A stretch of 22,529 nt of DNA from WSZY01 sp964559845 (GTDB lineage Bacteria > Pseudomonadota > Zetaproteobacteria > Mariprofundales > Mariprofundaceae), in the NCBI GenBank assembly GCA_964559845.1, contig CAZLJF010000030.1, positions 1 to 22,529 of the forward strand. Direction: 5' to 3'. A model generated the notes under the pieces. That model did no database searches. It was not told the DNA's origin and saw only the letters and a program-made list of their open reading frames with translations. Shown one piece after another: positions 22,169 to 22,529 of the stretch (its first letter is position 1; each line of letters starts with the position of its first letter). The position numbers and the translations under genes were made by a program.

Positions 22169-22495
22169 TTTGTTGCGTATGCAGATGATTTCCAATTCGC
22201 CGTATGATGATGTGGGCAATAATCAAATCCTCCCGGAGATAACACCAATAAACGCAGAAGGCATTTGCATATAACAAAACAGAACTCTTTTGAGTAGAAA
22301 TGGACTACAATCAAGTTGCTTCCGCTTCAATTTTCTAATGCAGGGCAGGAACGCTACCATCTGCTTTTTTATGTACATACTTGAAATGGCTTCATCCCTT
22401 GCATATGGTATATGCGAAGGGTTGCTACCAGCATGGATTCTAACAAAGCCTTTGATAAAGTCAGTTTAATAGGCGGGCGGGCTCAAAATAGAAGT
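22169..22495. other. Gene-free region downstream of ilvD
   Basis: No reading frame here has a plausible ribosome site and length; the longest frames on the minus strand are shadows running into ilvD. No T-run terminator follows ilvD directly. A hairpin occupies 22396-22421: CCCTT-GCATAT on the left pairs with ATATGC-g-AAGGG on the right, 11 bp with one bulged G at 22416 and a loop of GGT. Flanking words GCTACCA occur at 22352-22358 and again at 22424-22430, on both sides of the hairpin. I see no tRNA or other RNA gene. Confidence 0.5.
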
Positions 22496-22523
22496 GCAAC
22501 ACTTTACGGAGGTAAAGTGTTGC
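22496..22523. repeat. Perfect 12-bp inverted repeat at the window end
   Basis: GCAACACTTTAC (22496-22507) and GTAAAGTGTTGC (22512-22523) are exact inverted copies around GGAG. The T/A-rich, GTGTTGC-containing arm resembles the ends of some insertion sequences, in particular what I remember of IS30-family ends, but no transposase lies to the left and the sequence stops 6 bases to the right. A strong terminator or an operator are alternatives; the following bases (GATGGG) do not form a T-run. Confidence 0.6.
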
Positions 22524-22529
22524 GATGGG

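Noticed and set aside
22431..22490. Possible integron attC-like site (TAACAAAGCC ... TAGGCGGGC)
   Set aside because: The words resemble attC ends, but the core GTTRRRY box and paired inner boxes are not present in proper order, and no cassette gene or integrase is seen.
22178..22529. Short reading frames after ilvD as small protein genes
   Set aside because: The plus-strand frame starting at the ATG near 22300 encodes only about a dozen residues and lacks a ribosome site; others run antisense into ilvD.

Overview
The window comes from a Gram-negative, probably chemolithotrophic proteobacterium. It carries outer-membrane proteins, a tripartite RND efflux system, a PII/AmtB nitrogen module and a type I sulfide:quinone oxidoreductase (SQR) whose three redox cysteines sit at the same residue numbers as in the Acidithiobacillus ferrooxidans enzyme. 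The gene set would suit a sulfur- or iron-oxidising gamma- or zetaproteobacterium, but that placement is inference. Gene density is high and most start/stop junctions overlap.

Region 1 (1-2191, minus strand) is a nitrogen-assimilation operon: a TorF-like porin, a PII protein (glnK) and an ammonium channel (amtB, cut by the window edge). A near-consensus sigma-54 promoter lies at 2175-2191. Region 2 (2405-3804, plus) holds an unknown small membrane protein coupled to argB (arginine synthesis).

Region 3 (3804-15902, plus) is the core of the window: 14 same-strand genes that look like one reactive-sulfur regulon. It opens with an ArsR-family repressor whose Cys29/Cys95 pair has the 66-residue spacing of the persulfide sensors SqrR and BigR. 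Next come a TolC/membrane-fusion/RND efflux system, two tandem DUF2892 membrane proteins, a membrane-anchored rhodanese and a soluble rhodanese. After a 166-nt gap packed with four stem-loops come DUF302, SQR, an OsmC-like protein, an unrecognised 133-aa protein, an exported rhodanese, a Yip1-like membrane protein and a membrane-tethered SCO-type thioredoxin-fold protein. A 16-bp palindrome of the form ATTA-N8-TAAT occurs in front of the repressor gene and again just downstream of a predicted promoter for SQR, so the repressor may control both halves. The simplest reading is sulfide oxidation by SQR, sulfane-sulfur relay by rhodaneses and OsmC in cytosol, membrane and periplasm, and efflux of a sulfur-related toxic compound by the RND pump.

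Region 4 is a TPMT-like methyltransferase (16002-16583, plus) facing a three-gene minus-strand operon (16586-20217) of LOG-family protein, OmpA-domain lipid/peptidoglycan-associated protein and quinolinate synthase NadA; both of its junctions overlap by 8 bp. Region 5 is ilvD (20309-22168, plus), divergent from nadA. The last 361 bases have no credible gene but hold two strong inverted repeats, one at the very end of the window.
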